64,000 nt of DNA from assembly GCA_943908425.1 (NCBI GenBank), contig CALTTC010000001.1, forward strand, positions 1 through 64,000, written 5' to 3'. The notes below the pieces were generated by a model. The model saw nothing but the letters and a program-made list of their open reading frames with translations. It had not been told where the DNA came from and did not search any database. A program made the position numbers and the translations under genes. Shown here piece after piece: positions 1-9,234 of the stretch (within the stretch, counting starts at the first letter, position 1; each line of letters begins with the position of its first letter). The DNA comes from an uncultured Moraxella sp. Lineage in GTDB: Bacteria > Pseudomonadota > Gammaproteobacteria > Pseudomonadales > Moraxellaceae.

Positions 1-55
1 TTTGATATTTGATATTTGATATTTGATATTTGATATTTGATATTTGATATTTGAT
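1..55. repeat. Heptanucleotide tandem repeat (TTTGATA)n
   Basis: Seven complete head-to-tail copies of TTTGATA followed by a partial copy. The array runs off the left edge of the window, so its true copy number is unknown. A 7-bp unit is not a multiple of three, so slippage would shift a reading frame or alter promoter spacing for whatever lies to the left. The nearest gene in the window, efp, ends at 179 and is separated from the array by a hairpin. Confidence 0.9.
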
Positions 56-100
56 TGATAGATTTAAGCTTTATTCTCATCTAAAAAATAACACCCAAAT

Positions 101-146
101 AAAAACCAACCATTCCTAATCATATGATAGATAATAGTTGGTTTTT
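101..146. terminator. Probable bidirectional terminator downstream of efp
   Basis: AAAAACCAAC (101-110) pairs with GTTGGTTTTT (137-146), with further self-complementary sequence (ATCATATGAT) inside the loop. It has an A-run on the left and a T-run on the right, so it can act on either strand. It lies 33 bases past the efp stop codon. Confidence 0.55.
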
Positions 147-178
147 TATATAAAGCGGTAAGCTAAGGTGCTAAAACG

Positions 179-748
179 TTAAACACGTGAGAGATATTCA
201 CCAGTACGTGTGTCTACTTTGACGACTTCATTTTGCTGAACAAATAAAGGAACACGCACTACCGCCCCAGTTTCTAGTTTGGCAGGTTTGCCACCACCGC
301 CAGAAGTATCCCCGCGCACACCAGGGTCGGTTTCTACAATCTCAAGCTCCACAAAGTTTGGCGCAGTTACCGATAAAGGCGCGCCATTAAATAGGGTAAT
401 GGTGCATAAGGCGTTAGAATTTTCTTTGAGCCATTGCGCGGCATCGCCCATGGCGTTTTTGTCGGCTTGCATTTGCTCAAAGGTTTCAGGGTGCATAAAG
501 TGCCAAAATTCGCCATCGTTGTACAGATAGTTCATTTCGCTATCCACAACGTCCGCGCCTTCTAGGCTGTCGCCTGACTTGAAGGTTTGCTCTAAAACTT
601 TACCGGTTTTTAGGTTGCGTAATTTGACGCGGTTAAACGCTTGTCCTTTACCGGGTTTGACATATTCATTCTCTAAAATGGCACAAGGGTTGCCGTCTAG
701 CATCACCTTTAAGCCTGCTTTAAATTCGTTCGTAGAAAAACTTGCCAT
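179..748 (-). CDS. efp: Elongation factor P
   Basis: Translation factor that binds between the ribosomal P and E sites and relieves stalling at polyproline stretches. The 189-residue product matches the usual length and shows KOW, OB and C-terminal OB regions. The KPGKGQ loop places the modifiable lysine at position 34, as in E. coli EF-P. The ATG at 748 is chosen over an in-frame TTG one codon earlier because AAGG sits about 7 bases before it. It is divergent from epmB, the gene for the aminomutase that supplies beta-lysine for Lys34. The ligase gene epmA is not in the window. Identification is secure. Confidence 0.97.
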   Translation of the reverse strand: MASFSTNEFKAGLKVMLDGNPCAILENEYVKPGKGQAFNRVKLRNLKTGKVLEQTFKSGDSLEGADVVDSEMNYLYNDGEFWHFMHPETFEQMQADKNAMGDAAQWLKENSNALCTITLFNGAPLSVTAPNFVELEIVETDPGVRGDTSGGGGKPAKLETGAVVRVPLFVQQNEVVKVDTRTGEYLSRV

Positions 749-778
749 CAAAATGCCTTAAAAGCTACAAAATTACGG

Positions 779-784
779 TATAAT
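779..784 (+). promoter_or_regulatory. -10 box (TATAAT) of the epmB promoter
   Basis: A perfect TATAAT hexamer in the 64-bp efp-epmB gap, 28 bases before the epmB ATG. I see no good -35 hexamer at the right distance. Confidence 0.45.
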
Positions 785-812
785 ATCATAAAATTTTGTG
801 GAATAAAAGCTT

Positions 813-1862
813 ATGCCAGCGCCTGATAACCAAGCGGTGTCCAGCCAAACCATCACGGTACATAACCCCTTAGCTGACCGCGCCGCCTCGGTGCTAACGA
901 AGCTTATTACCGATGGGGATACATTGTGTGATTATTTAGAGTTGGATAAAGCGCAATTTGATAAGGTATATCATCTGCCAGTAAGCTTTGCCCTAAAAGT
1001 GCCTTATACTTTTGCTGCCAAAATGCGTAAGGGCGATATAAACGACCCATTATTACAGCAAGTCCTGCCAAGTTTTCGCGAATTAAGTGTTCATCCAGAT
1101 TTTAGTACCGACCCGTTAGCTGAGCGGGCGCACAATCCCGTGCAAGGCTTGTTACACAAATATCAAAACCGTGTGTTAATCACCTTAACAGGGGCGTGTG
1201 CTGTGCATTGCCGTTACTGTTTTCGTCAGCATTTTGATTATCAAAGCAATTTACCCAAAAAAGCCGAGCTAAGCCGTATCGCTCACTATATCAATAATGA
1301 TAAAAAAATTAACGAGATTATCCTAAGTGGTGGCGATCCGCTTAATATCTCTAACCGCCGTCTGCGTCAATATTTGCAAGCCTTTGAGAATACTCACGTT
1401 ACAACCATTCGCTTACATACACGGTTGCCGATTGTATTGCCGGAGCGCATTGACGATGAGCTTTGTGAGCTACTACAGGCAAGCAGTAAAAAGATAGTGC
1501 TTGTGGTGCATACCAATCACCCAAATGAGTTAGGCCGTGATACTAAAGATGCCCTAAAGCGCCTAGCGCAGGCACAAGTGACCTTACTCAACCAAAGCGT
1601 GCTGTTAAAAGGGATTAACGATGACGTGGATACTTTGGTTGCTCTAAGTCATAAGCTCTTTGCGATGGGTGTGTTGCCTTATTATCTGCATATGCTAGAC
1701 AAGGTGCAAGGAGCGGAGCATTTTTTGGTGGAGGAGGCGACAGCGGTGACGCTTTATTGGCAGTTATTGGCGCGCTTATCGGGGTATTTGGTGCCAAAAT
1801 TGGTGCAAGAATTACCACATAAACCCTACAAGACACCTGTCAATCTCTATGCCAATGCCTAA
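813..1862 (+). CDS. epmB: EF-P-associated lysine 2,3-aminomutase EpmB
   Basis: Radical-SAM, PLP-dependent aminomutase that makes (R)-beta-lysine, which EpmA then attaches to EF-P Lys34. The CxxxCxxC cluster motif is intact (C129, C133, C136, in CAVHCRYCF) and is followed by SGGDPL, a typical SAM-binding glycine motif. The 349-residue length is close to E. coli YjeK (342). It lacks the long N- and C-terminal extensions of catabolic KamA enzymes, which favours EpmB. The divergent arrangement with its substrate gene efp supports this strongly. Confidence 0.93.
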   Translation: MPAPDNQAVSSQTITVHNPLADRAASVLTKLITDGDTLCDYLELDKAQFDKVYHLPVSFALKVPYTFAAKMRKGDINDPLLQQVLPSFRELSVHPDFSTDPLAERAHNPVQGLLHKYQNRVLITLTGACAVHCRYCFRQHFDYQSNLPKKAELSRIAHYINNDKKINEIILSGGDPLNISNRRLRQYLQAFENTHVTTIRLHTRLPIVLPERIDDELCELLQASSKKIVLVVHTNHPNELGRDTKDALKRLAQAQVTLLNQSVLLKGINDDVDTLVALSHKLFAMGVLPYYLHMLDKVQGAEHFLVEEATAVTLYWQLLARLSGYLVPKLVQELPHKPYKTPVNLYANA

Positions 1863-2081
1863 TTTTCGCTGATTGCCGTTATGTTTTGTGCAATAATCAA
1901 GCAAAGTACATTGACCCAATAAAACAACGGATACTCAAAAATCTAACTGTCAGGCTAATTTAGCTAAAAGCAGAGCTTACTCAAAAGTTGGCTTGGGGTG
2001 AACTTTGTCCACCCTCAAATCTTTGAATATAGTAAAGTTCGGATAAAGGCTAATAGGCAAAAATCAACAGTCAAGCGTATG

Positions 2082-2873
2082 CTAAGCTTTTAAGCCGAGT
2101 ACGTCTTGCATATCGTATAAGCCAGCCTTTTGCCCACGAGCCCAAATGGCTGCGCGCACCGCCCCATCAGCAAAAATACGCCGATGTTGTGCTTTGTGGG
2201 TGATTTCTATGATTTCACCGTTCATAATAAATTGCACGGTATGTTCGCCAATGATTTCTCCGCCACGTACGGCGTGCATGCCGATTTCCTCCGCTGTCCT
2301 TGGGGTCAGCCCGTGTCTGCCATGGGCAAGATTGCTTAATAAATCCTGCTTGCGCACATCGGTGACGGCTTTGGCAAGCATGAGCGCTGTGCCAGATGGT
2401 GCGTCTTTTTTGTGTTTATGGTGGTATTCAATAATCTCTACATCGGCGTCAGCACCTAATGCTTTGGCGGTGGTGGCAACCAAATTTAAGGCAAGATTGA
2501 CCCCTGTGGCGTAGTTGCCGGCATAGACAATGGCGATATGTTCACTCGCTAAGCGTAATTTTTCCTCATTGTCGGCGCTTAAGCCTGTGATGCCTAGCAC
2601 CATATTAATGTTGTGCGCCACACAAAAATCTAGTGTCGCATTTAACGCCTCGGGTAAGCTAAAATCAATCATTACCGCAATGTCTTTGGGGTTTTTATAA
2701 GTGTCTAAAGTGGCAAATGGCAAATCGCTTGGCAAATGTTCTGCATCAAGCTTGCGCACAAAACAGGCGCTAAGTACCGCCTCTTTATGGTGTTTGGTGC
2801 TAGCGATAAGCATACGCCCCATACGCCCATTGGCGCCCATAATGGCGATATTAACTGGATTGGTTGTGGTCAT
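2082..2873 (-). CDS. dapB: 4-hydroxy-tetrahydrodipicolinate reductase
   Basis: Second committed step of lysine/diaminopimelate synthesis: NAD(P)H-dependent reduction of hydroxytetrahydrodipicolinate. The N-terminal Rossmann motif is GANGRMGRM and the catalytic segment HHKHKKDAPSGTA is intact. The ATG at 2873 gives 263 residues, close to the usual ~270. An in-frame TTG at 2885 would add four residues but has no better ribosome site. It lies downstream of dnaJ on the same strand, behind a terminator, and converges with epmB. Confidence 0.95.
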   Translation of the reverse strand: MTTTNPVNIAIMGANGRMGRMLIASTKHHKEAVLSACFVRKLDAEHLPSDLPFATLDTYKNPKDIAVMIDFSLPEALNATLDFCVAHNINMVLGITGLSADNEEKLRLASEHIAIVYAGNYATGVNLALNLVATTAKALGADADVEIIEYHHKHKKDAPSGTALMLAKAVTDVRKQDLLSNLAHGRHGLTPRTAEEIGMHAVRGGEIIGEHTVQFIMNGEIIEITHKAQHRRIFADGAVRAAIWARGQKAGLYDMQDVLGLKA

Positions 2874-2938
2874 AATTATACCCAAATGTAAAAACGTTAT
2901 TGTAGCAAAAGTTGGTGGTAGCGCGCGCGGTTTTTAAC

Positions 2939-2962
2939 AAAAAGCCCCAAAATCTTGGGGGC
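2939..2962 (-). terminator. Rho-independent terminator of dnaJ
   Basis: GCCCCAA (2944-2950) pairs with TTGGGGGC (2955-2962) across a four-base loop. The A-run just left of the stem becomes a U-tract on the minus strand. It lies 22 bases past the dnaJ stop. Confidence 0.85.
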
Positions 2963-2983
2963 AGGTTGTGTCAATGATATTTT

Positions 2984-4120
2984 TTAATTTAAAACATCTT
3001 TTAATTTGTCAAAAAAGCTTTTTTTCTTGGGAGATTGTTTGTGGTGGTCGTCTTTATCTAGTGTACTTTGGAACTGGCGCAATAGCTCTTTTTGTTCGCT
3101 GTTTAGGTTCACTGGGGTTTCAACGATGATATGGCAGTACAGGTCGCCTTTGTAGTTGGGCTCGCGTACGGTCGGCACGCCCTTACCACGGATACGCAAG
3201 ACTTTGCCACTTTGGGTGCCTTCGCCAATTTTGAGATTGACCTTGCCCTCAAGGGTGGGTATCTCTACATCTTCGCCAAGCGCCGCCCCCACAATGCTTA
3301 CAGGCACATCCATATGCAAATCGTTGCCATCACGCTTATAAATGTCGTGTTCTTTGACGCGCATCTCCACATACAAGTCGCCCGCTGGCATACCGTTATC
3401 GCCCGCCTCGCCTTTACCGGCTAAGCGTACTCTATCGCCATTATCTACGCCGGCAGGAATGGTGACTTCCAGCGTTTGGGTTTTATTTTGCGCGCCTGTG
3501 CCTTGGCAATCTTTACAGGGATTTTTGACTTGTTTGCCACGTCCGGCGCAGTCTGGGCAGGTTTGTTGCATCATAAAAAAGCCCTGTTGCATCCGCACTT
3601 GTCCGTGTCCGCCACACGTCTGGCAAGTTACGATATCGCTTGCTTTTTCAGCGCCTTTGCCATCACAGGTGCTACAAGTGGATTTGGTGCTGTATTTGAT
3701 TTCTTTTTTGCACCCAAACACCGCCTCTTCTAAGGTTAAGCTGATGGGGTATAATAAATCCGCCCCCTTACTGCTACGGCGACCTGCACCACCGCGTCCG
3801 CCAAAACTACCAAAAATATCGCCAAACTGGCTAAAAATATCTTCAGCGCTAAAGCCACCGCCGAATCCGCCCCCAAAGCCACCGCCTTGCCCCATCTGCT
3901 CAAACGCACTATGCCCCATACGGTCGTAATTGGCACGTTTTTCACTATCGCCTAGCACTTCATAAGCCTTTGAGGCTTCTTTGAACTTTTCTTCGGCGGC
4001 AGGGTCATCAGGGTTACGGTCAGGGTGGTATTTCATCGCAAGCTTACGATACGCGCGCTTAATTTCTGCTTCGCTGGCAGACTTATCCACGCCTAGTACG
4101 CTATAGTAGTTGTTGCTCAT
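2984..4120 (-). CDS. dnaJ: Molecular chaperone DnaJ (Hsp40)
   Basis: Co-chaperone that delivers clients to DnaK and stimulates its ATPase. The 378-residue protein has the J domain (about 1-70) with HPD at 32-34, then a Gly/Phe-rich linker. Four CxxCxGxG zinc motifs follow ([32 protein letters not shown]), then the C-terminal substrate-binding region. All family hallmarks are present. dnaK is not adjacent in this window. The gene has its own terminator, so dapB is probably transcribed separately. Confidence 0.98.
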   Translation of the reverse strand: MSNNYYSVLGVDKSASEAEIKRAYRKLAMKYHPDRNPDDPAAEEKFKEASKAYEVLGDSEKRANYDRMGHSAFEQMGQGGGFGGGFGGGFSAEDIFSQFGDIFGSFGGRGGAGRRSSKGADLLYPISLTLEEAVFGCKKEIKYSTKSTCSTCDGKGAEKASDIVTCQTCGGHGQVRMQQGFFMMQQTCPDCAGRGKQVKNPCKDCQGTGAQNKTQTLEVTIPAGVDNGDRVRLAGKGEAGDNGMPAGDLYVEMRVKEHDIYKRDGNDLHMDVPVSIVGAALGEDVEIPTLEGKVNLKIGEGTQSGKVLRIRGKGVPTVREPNYKGDLYCHIIVETPVNLNSEQKELLRQFQSTLDKDDHHKQSPKKKSFFDKLKDVLN

Positions 4121-4204
4121 TGCTTACTCGTTTTGGGTAAAAATAGGTAAAGGCTATTGTTGGGGATAATGCCCAAATTATCAAGCCACAAGGCATAAAA
4201 AGCG

Positions 4205-4684
4205 CTAGCTGGCTTTTATTTGTCTAAAATTAGGACAGTCGCTAAACTTTTTGGTCGTATCCACCAGCGTCTGTCCATATTTGTCTTTTAATACAACATT
4301 AACCCCTGCACCGTCAGCTTCCATAACTTGAGTGACGTACTTTAGGTTCTTGCGTTCTTTGCTACCTAATTCTGCTACCTTTGACTCAAGACCTTCACAC
4401 AAACTTGTGCCCAAGTCATTTTCAAACTTTTTTATTTCACCTTTGGGGATATCGCCTTTACCAAACTCCTTTAAACGCATGGTGAAGTAGATGAGCGGAT
4501 AGTCTTTTTGCACCGTCATGGACAGACCCATGGCGTCAAGTTGCTCTTTATACTGACCGAGTTCAGCTTGTGTCATGTGAAAGTCATCTTTTTTGAGTAT
4601 ATCTCGGGCTGCTTCTAGTTTTTGTGCTTCGGATTGACAGCCGATAAGAGTAAGTGCAAGTATGATGACGGCAAGGTGTTTCAT
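4205..4684 (-). CDS. Predicted lipoprotein of unknown function
   Basis: A 159-residue protein that starts at the ATG at 4684, the beginning of a clear lipoprotein signal: Lys-His, a hydrophobic stretch, then the lipobox LIGC with the lipidated cysteine at 16. A longer reading frame extends 28 codons upstream but would bury the signal peptide. The mature part is charged and probably helical, with two further cysteines. I do not recognise a family. It lies between dnaJ and rpsO, divergent from rpsO, with no obvious operon partner. Periplasmic outer- or inner-membrane anchoring is inferred from the signal. Confidence 0.75.
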   Translation of the reverse strand: MKHLAVIILALTLIGCQSEAQKLEAARDILKKDDFHMTQAELGQYKEQLDAMGLSMTVQKDYPLIYFTMRLKEFGKGDIPKGEIKKFENDLGTSLCEGLESKVAELGSKERKNLKYVTQVMEADGAGVNVVLKDKYGQTLVDTTKKFSDCPNFRQIKAS

Positions 4685-4799
4685 TGGTTCTGCCCAAAAA
4701 TTGATTATTATAGCAAGATTATAAGTTTTGGCAATACAATAAGTTACGATCGCTTTATAATTTTGCAATACTTTACGTGCAAATCATCAAAAACTTTGG

Positions 4800-4887
4800 T
4801 ATAATTGGCAACGGAAAACCGTTAGGCAATCTCTTAGGGTGCAGGGGTTGCCCAAATTTGTTGCACCACTTTAATAAGGAAAATGTT
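4800..4887 (+). promoter_or_regulatory. rpsO promoter -10 and structured leader
   Basis: TATAAT at 4800-4805 precedes a roughly 75-base leader with two hairpins. AACGG-AAAA-CCGTT lies at about 4810-4823. GGTGCA (4838-4843) pairs with TGCACC (4862-4867) around a GGG/CCC core. The ribosome site AAGGA (4877-4881) follows directly. S15 commonly represses its own mRNA through a leader structure, so an autoregulatory role is plausible but inferred. Confidence 0.5.
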
Positions 4888-5154
4888 ATGCTAACCAATC
4901 AAGACCGTGAAGAAATTATCGCCAAATTCAAACGTGGCGAAAACGACACAGGTAGCCCAGAAGTACAAGTGGCATTATTGACTGCTCGTATCAATGACTT
5001 GCAAGACCACTTTAAAGAACACAAACACGACCACCACAGTCGCCGTGGTCTGATTCGTATGGTTAATCAACGCCGTAAATTGCTTGATTATCTAAAAGGT
5101 AAAGACACCGAGCGTTATTCAGCCTTAATCGGTGCTTTGGGTCTACGTCGCTAA
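4888..5154 (+). CDS. rpsO: 30S ribosomal protein S15
   Basis: Primary 16S rRNA-binding protein that organises the central domain of the 30S subunit. The 88-residue product matches the family length (89 in E. coli) and contains the conserved [11 protein letters not shown] and HHSRRGL segments. The ATG at 4888 is preceded by AAGGA. An open frame continues upstream to 4777 but only through the leader. As in many gammaproteobacteria it is followed by pnp, but here across an unusually long 889-base gap with a strong terminator. Confidence 0.98.
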   Translation: MLTNQDREEIIAKFKRGENDTGSPEVQVALLTARINDLQDHFKEHKHDHHSRRGLIRMVNQRRKLLDYLKGKDTERYSALIGALGLRR

Positions 5155-5203
5155 GGCGGTATGGACGTATTAAACGCCATCAAAGGCAATAAGGCTACTA
5201 AGG

Positions 5204-5239
5204 GGCAAAGACGGTGGCAAATGCCGTTTTTGCCTTTTT
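5204..5239 (+). terminator. Rho-independent terminator of rpsO
   Basis: GGCAAAGACGG (5204-5214) pairs with CCGTTTTTGCC (5224-5234) with one mismatch, followed by TTTTT. A long stable stem 50 bases past the stop codon. Confidence 0.9.
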
Positions 5240-6043
5240 GATTTTATAGTGCTGAAGTTTTTACTGCCTAAGTTTTTACTGCTTAAGAACGTGATGGTGA
5301 TTGGTTTTGGTGAGTTGTTGGTAGATTGGTTGTCGGCGGATTAAGATTGGATAAATCAATGTTGGCAAAAGTTGAGCATTGGTAAGTGTTAGCAAGTACT
5401 GATAAGTGATTGTTGGTGGTGAAGTGTTAATAGTAAAATGTTAATTAAGTGCCTAGCAATCAAAGCGGTGCTGATAAGTGTTTATAAAATAAGTATTTAT
5501 AAATCTTGCACAAATGGTAAAAAACTTAAACAATACAAAATCGTAAGTTAATCCAATTATAATTTAAGCCCATAAAGCTTAAGCCAAAAGTTGGCAAAAA
5601 CTTAGTCAGCAAAAACTCGGCAAAAAATATGTGGCAGATACTTTAGTGGTAGATGACGCTTGAGTAAAAGCCAAATCAGCTTGCTTTTTGCCAAAAATTT
5701 GGCATAAGTTTGGCTTTGGGCATAAGAACGCTAAGGCGTGTGATGGGCTTGGTATTTTAAAAGCGACCAAACCGATGATAGCCCTTAGGGTTTTTATCCC
5801 AAAAAATCGCTTTAACATCGTTTTGATTTCACAGTGCTTAATGGTCGTTTGCTTGTTGATAAGCTGTTTTTATGCTGAAAATTAAGCCATTTAAGTTAAA
5901 CCATTAATTAAAGTAAACAAAACTTAAATTAAGCTTAAGTAATTCAAGTTTAAGCAAACCAAGCTTAAGCCGTTAAAGTTAAAAACCCAAGAAAGTAGCA
6001 GTAATAAAGTAACAGTAACAATGAAAATTTTTAAGGATACACA
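5240..6043. other. Long AT-rich rpsO-pnp spacer with short duplications
   Basis: About 800 bases with no credible gene. It holds a 15-bp tandem duplication at 5255-5284 (one mismatch) and many repeated words built on GCTTAA / TTAAGC at 5880-5975. A 65-codon open frame at 5688-5885 has no ribosome site or recognisable product and is not called. AAGGAT at 6033-6038 is the pnp ribosome site. A promoter for pnp must lie here, but I could not single one out. Confidence 0.6.
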
Positions 6044-8218
6044 ATGTTTAATGTAGTAAGACAAGAGTTTCAATACGGCGACCAAAAAGTGGTGCTAGAG
6101 ACAGGACGAATGGCACGCCAAGCCAACAGCGTATTGGTGCAAATGGGCGGTGTTTCGGTGTTGGTTGCGGTGGTGGTGCGTCCCGATGCGGTCGCAGGAC
6201 AAAACTTTTTTCCATTGACCGTAAACTATCAAGAAAAAATGTACGCTTCTGGCAAAATCCCGGGTGGCTATGGCAAACGTGAAGGGCGTGCCAGTGAGTT
6301 TGAAACCTTGACCAGTCGCTTGATTGACCGCCCCATTCGCCCCTTATTTCCTGAAGGCTATGTCAATGAAATCCAAATTACCGCCACGGTAATCTCATCA
6401 GACAAAAGCCAAGATGCCGATATTGCTGCAATGATTGGGGCATCAGCGGCGTTGTCCATTTCTCCTGCTCCATTTAATGGGCCAATAGGAGCGGCGCGGG
6501 TGGGCTTTATTGATAACGCTTATGTGCTAAACCCAACGACTGAACTATTAAAAGACAGCAAGCTTGATTTGGTGGTGGCAGGTACGGACAGTGCAGTACT
6601 GATGGTAGAATCTGAAGCCCAAGAATTGTCTGAAGACCAAATGCTAGGAGCGGTGCTGTATGGGCATGGACAACAGCAAGTGGTGATTGATAATATCAAA
6701 GCGTTTGCGGCAGCGGTGAATGAACACACGCCCATTAACAAGCAAGATTTCACGCCAAAAGCGAGTGATGAGACGTTATCACAAGCCTTGCAAGACAATT
6801 TTGCCCAAAAAATCAGCGATGCTTATACCATTACAGTCAAACAAGACCGCTATGCTCGCCTTGATGAACTAAAAACAGAAAGCTTGACGTTGGCAGGTGA
6901 TGAAACAGCGGACGATTATGCCGATAAACTTGCTCAAATTAAAGAGCTGTTTGAAACGTTAAAATACCGTACTGTGCGTGATAATATCTTATCAGGCAAG
7001 CCCCGTATTGATGGACGAGATTTGGACACCGTGCGAGCCTTAGATATTCAAGTGGGCGTGCTACCTTATACGCACGGCTCAGCCCTATTTACTCGTGGTG
7101 AAACACAAGCACTGGTGGTAACCACATTGGGGACTAGCCGTGATGTCAATTTGATTGACAGTCTATCGGGCACGAAACAAGACCATTTTATGCTACATTA
7201 TAACTTTCCGCAGTACTCGGTTGGTGAAACAGGGCGTGAAGGGGCTCCCAAACGCCGTGAAATCGGACACGGCAGATTGGCACGCCGTGGGGTGCAAGCG
7301 ATGCTACCAAGCAGTGAGCGTTTTCCTTATACCATTCGGGTGGTATCTGAAATCACCGAATCCAATGGGTCATCATCAATGGCATCGGTCTGTGGGGCAA
7401 GCCTTGCCTTGATGGACGCTGGCGTGCCATTAAAAGCCCCTGTGGCAGGCATCGCTATGGGGCTGGTCAAAGAAGGTGAGCGGTTTGCCGTGTTGTCGGA
7501 CATTTTGGGCGATGAAGACCATTTGGGCGATATGGATTTTAAAGTCGCAGGAACGGCAAATGGCGTAACCGCCTTACAAATGGATATTAAGATTGAAGGC
7601 ATTACCGCTGATATTATGGAGCAAGCCCTAAAACAAGCTTATGCAGGGCGGATTCATATCTTAAATGCGATGAATGAAGTGATTGCAAGTAGCCGTGCCG
7701 AAATCAATGCCCACGCTCCTAATTATGCGACCATTCAAGTGAACCCTGATAAAATCCGTGATATTATCGGCAAAGGTGGAGCAACCATTCGTCAGCTGAC
7801 CGAAGAGACAGGGGCGACCATTGATATTGAAGACAGTGGCTTGGTGCGTGTGTTTGGGGCGAATAAAGCGTCCACGCGTGCAGCGATTAGACAAATTGAA
7901 GCCTTGACCGCCGAAGTGGAAGTTGGGGCGGTGTATGATGGCGTAGTGGCACGCATTGTAGACTTTGGGGCGTTTGTTACTGTGTTACCAGGTACCGATG
8001 GGCTTGTGCATATTAGCCAAATCTCTGACGCTCGCGTGGAAAATGTCAGTGATGTATTAAAAGAAGGTCAACAAGTGCGTGTCCAAGTGCAAGACATTGA
8101 CAATCGTGGACGCATTAAGCTGACAATGAAAGGCATTGACCCTGTAAGCGATACGGTGGATAATACAGCAAATACAGCCGACCAAGACGCTCGCCAAGAT
8201 GAGCGTGCAGACAACTAG
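6044..8218 (+). CDS. pnp: Polyribonucleotide nucleotidyltransferase (PNPase)
   Basis: Phosphorolytic 3'-5' exoribonuclease and RNA-degradosome component. The 724 residues hold two RNase PH domains joined by a helical linker. Then come a KH domain ([12 protein letters not shown]) and an S1 domain ([18 protein letters not shown]). The C-terminus is short and acidic. E. coli PNPase is 711 residues, so length is normal. It starts at the ATG at 6044 after AAGGAT. In E. coli, PNPase represses its own leader after RNase III cleavage. The long leader here would allow something similar, but no specific structure is proven. Confidence 0.98.
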   Translation: MFNVVRQEFQYGDQKVVLETGRMARQANSVLVQMGGVSVLVAVVVRPDAVAGQNFFPLTVNYQEKMYASGKIPGGYGKREGRASEFETLTSRLIDRPIRPLFPEGYVNEIQITATVISSDKSQDADIAAMIGASAALSISPAPFNGPIGAARVGFIDNAYVLNPTTELLKDSKLDLVVAGTDSAVLMVESEAQELSEDQMLGAVLYGHGQQQVVIDNIKAFAAAVNEHTPINKQDFTPKASDETLSQALQDNFAQKISDAYTITVKQDRYARLDELKTESLTLAGDETADDYADKLAQIKELFETLKYRTVRDNILSGKPRIDGRDLDTVRALDIQVGVLPYTHGSALFTRGETQALVVTTLGTSRDVNLIDSLSGTKQDHFMLHYNFPQYSVGETGREGAPKRREIGHGRLARRGVQAMLPSSERFPYTIRVVSEITESNGSSSMASVCGASLALMDAGVPLKAPVAGIAMGLVKEGERFAVLSDILGDEDHLGDMDFKVAGTANGVTALQMDIKIEGITADIMEQALKQAYAGRIHILNAMNEVIASSRAEINAHAPNYATIQVNPDKIRDIIGKGGATIRQLTEETGATIDIEDSGLVRVFGANKASTRAAIRQIEALTAEVEVGAVYDGVVARIVDFGAFVTVLPGTDGLVHISQISDARVENVSDVLKEGQQVRVQVQDIDNRGRIKLTMKGIDPVSDTVDNTANTADQDARQDERADN

Positions 8219-8250
8219 TGATTGTCTAATTGTCGGATAAGCCAATTACC

Positions 8251-8281
8251 AAAAAATCGCTTTCATTTAAGGCGATTTTTT
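8251..8281 (+). terminator. Rho-independent terminator of pnp
   Basis: AAAAAATCGC (8251-8260) pairs perfectly with GCGATTTTTT (8272-8281) across an 11-base loop, ending in a T-run. Confidence 0.85.
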
Positions 8282-8470
8282 GTTTGGGTGTTTTATGTTT
8301 TGCCTGCGGTCAATTTTTGGGCAGATTTTTTGATGAGCTTTTGGGGTAAGCTTTGTGGCGGTTAGATTTTGTGATGGGTATTGACAGGGTAAACTTTAAA
8401 GATAGACTTGCAAGATAAGTTTTGATAAGCTAACCCTTAAACATTAAAAATTAACCCTTGAGAAAAGACA

Positions 8471-9154
8471 ATGCTAACGTTACATCATTTAAGACAATCA
8501 CGCTCCTTTCGTATTATTTGGCTTCTTGAAGAGCTGGGGTTGGATTATAAACTTATCAGTTATGACAGACAAAATGGACTGGCTCCCAACGCCCTAAAAA
8601 AGATACATTCAATGGGCAAAGCACCGATATTGCAAGATGGCACGCGAATGCTGGTAGAGTCCGCCCACATTATTGAATATCTTATTGACCATTATGACAA
8701 TACTGCAAAAAATAATGCTGTTTGTAACAGTCCAAACTTGACCGCAGGCAAATCGCTCCGCCCTGACTATGGCAGTAAAGCTTATGAACAGTATCGCTAC
8801 TGGCTACACTTTACCGAAAGCTCGCTGATGCCACTGCTGGTTATGCGACTTGCCTTTGATATGAGTATCAAAAAATCGCCCATTGGTATTAAACAAGTTG
8901 CCAAATTGATTAAACATGGCATAGAAAAAGGCTATTTAACCAGCACTTTGCATAGTGAGCTTGCTCTGCTAGATGAGCATTTGGCGGATAACAAATGGCT
9001 GTGCGGGCAAATATTTACGGGGGCGGATATTCAGTTGGCATTTGCGATTGATAAGCTTAGTGCCACAGAAAAAAAGCAATACCGTCATTTAATTGGGTGG
9101 CTAAAGCAGTGTCAAAATCGCACAGCTTATCAGATTGCCGAACAAAAGGCGTAG
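8471..9154 (+). CDS. Glutathione S-transferase family protein
   Basis: A 227-residue protein with an N-terminal thioredoxin-like GST domain. It begins LTLHHLRQSRSFRIIWLLEE and continues with MGKAPILQDG and a VESAHIIEYL segment, the usual glutathione gamma-Glu-binding region. An all-helical C-terminal domain follows. Members conjugate or reduce electrophiles with glutathione in the cytosol; the substrate cannot be told from sequence. It stands alone between two terminators and converges on sstT. Confidence 0.85.
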   Translation: MLTLHHLRQSRSFRIIWLLEELGLDYKLISYDRQNGLAPNALKKIHSMGKAPILQDGTRMLVESAHIIEYLIDHYDNTAKNNAVCNSPNLTAGKSLRPDYGSKAYEQYRYWLHFTESSLMPLLVMRLAFDMSIKKSPIGIKQVAKLIKHGIEKGYLTSTLHSELALLDEHLADNKWLCGQIFTGADIQLAFAIDKLSATEKKQYRHLIGWLKQCQNRTAYQIAEQKA

Positions 9155-9191
9155 CGTGAAAATCACGTAACGACATAATTAAAGCAATAAA

Positions 9192-9221
9192 AAAAACTCA
9201 AGGAACACGCCTTGAGTTTTT
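9192..9221. terminator. Bidirectional terminator between the GST gene and sstT
   Basis: ACTCAAGG (9196-9203) pairs with CCTTGAGT (9210-9217), flanked by an A-run on the left and a T-run on the right. It lies between two convergent genes and can serve both. Confidence 0.9.
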
Positions 9222-9234
9222 GTGTTTATGACAG

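Noticed and set aside
1990..2030. GGGTG/CACCC hairpin between epmB and dapB as a terminator
   Set aside because: Only a 5-bp stem and no T-run on either side.
5688..5885. 65-codon plus-strand frame in the rpsO-pnp spacer
   Set aside because: No ribosome site, no recognisable family, and it lies in repeat-rich AT-rich DNA.
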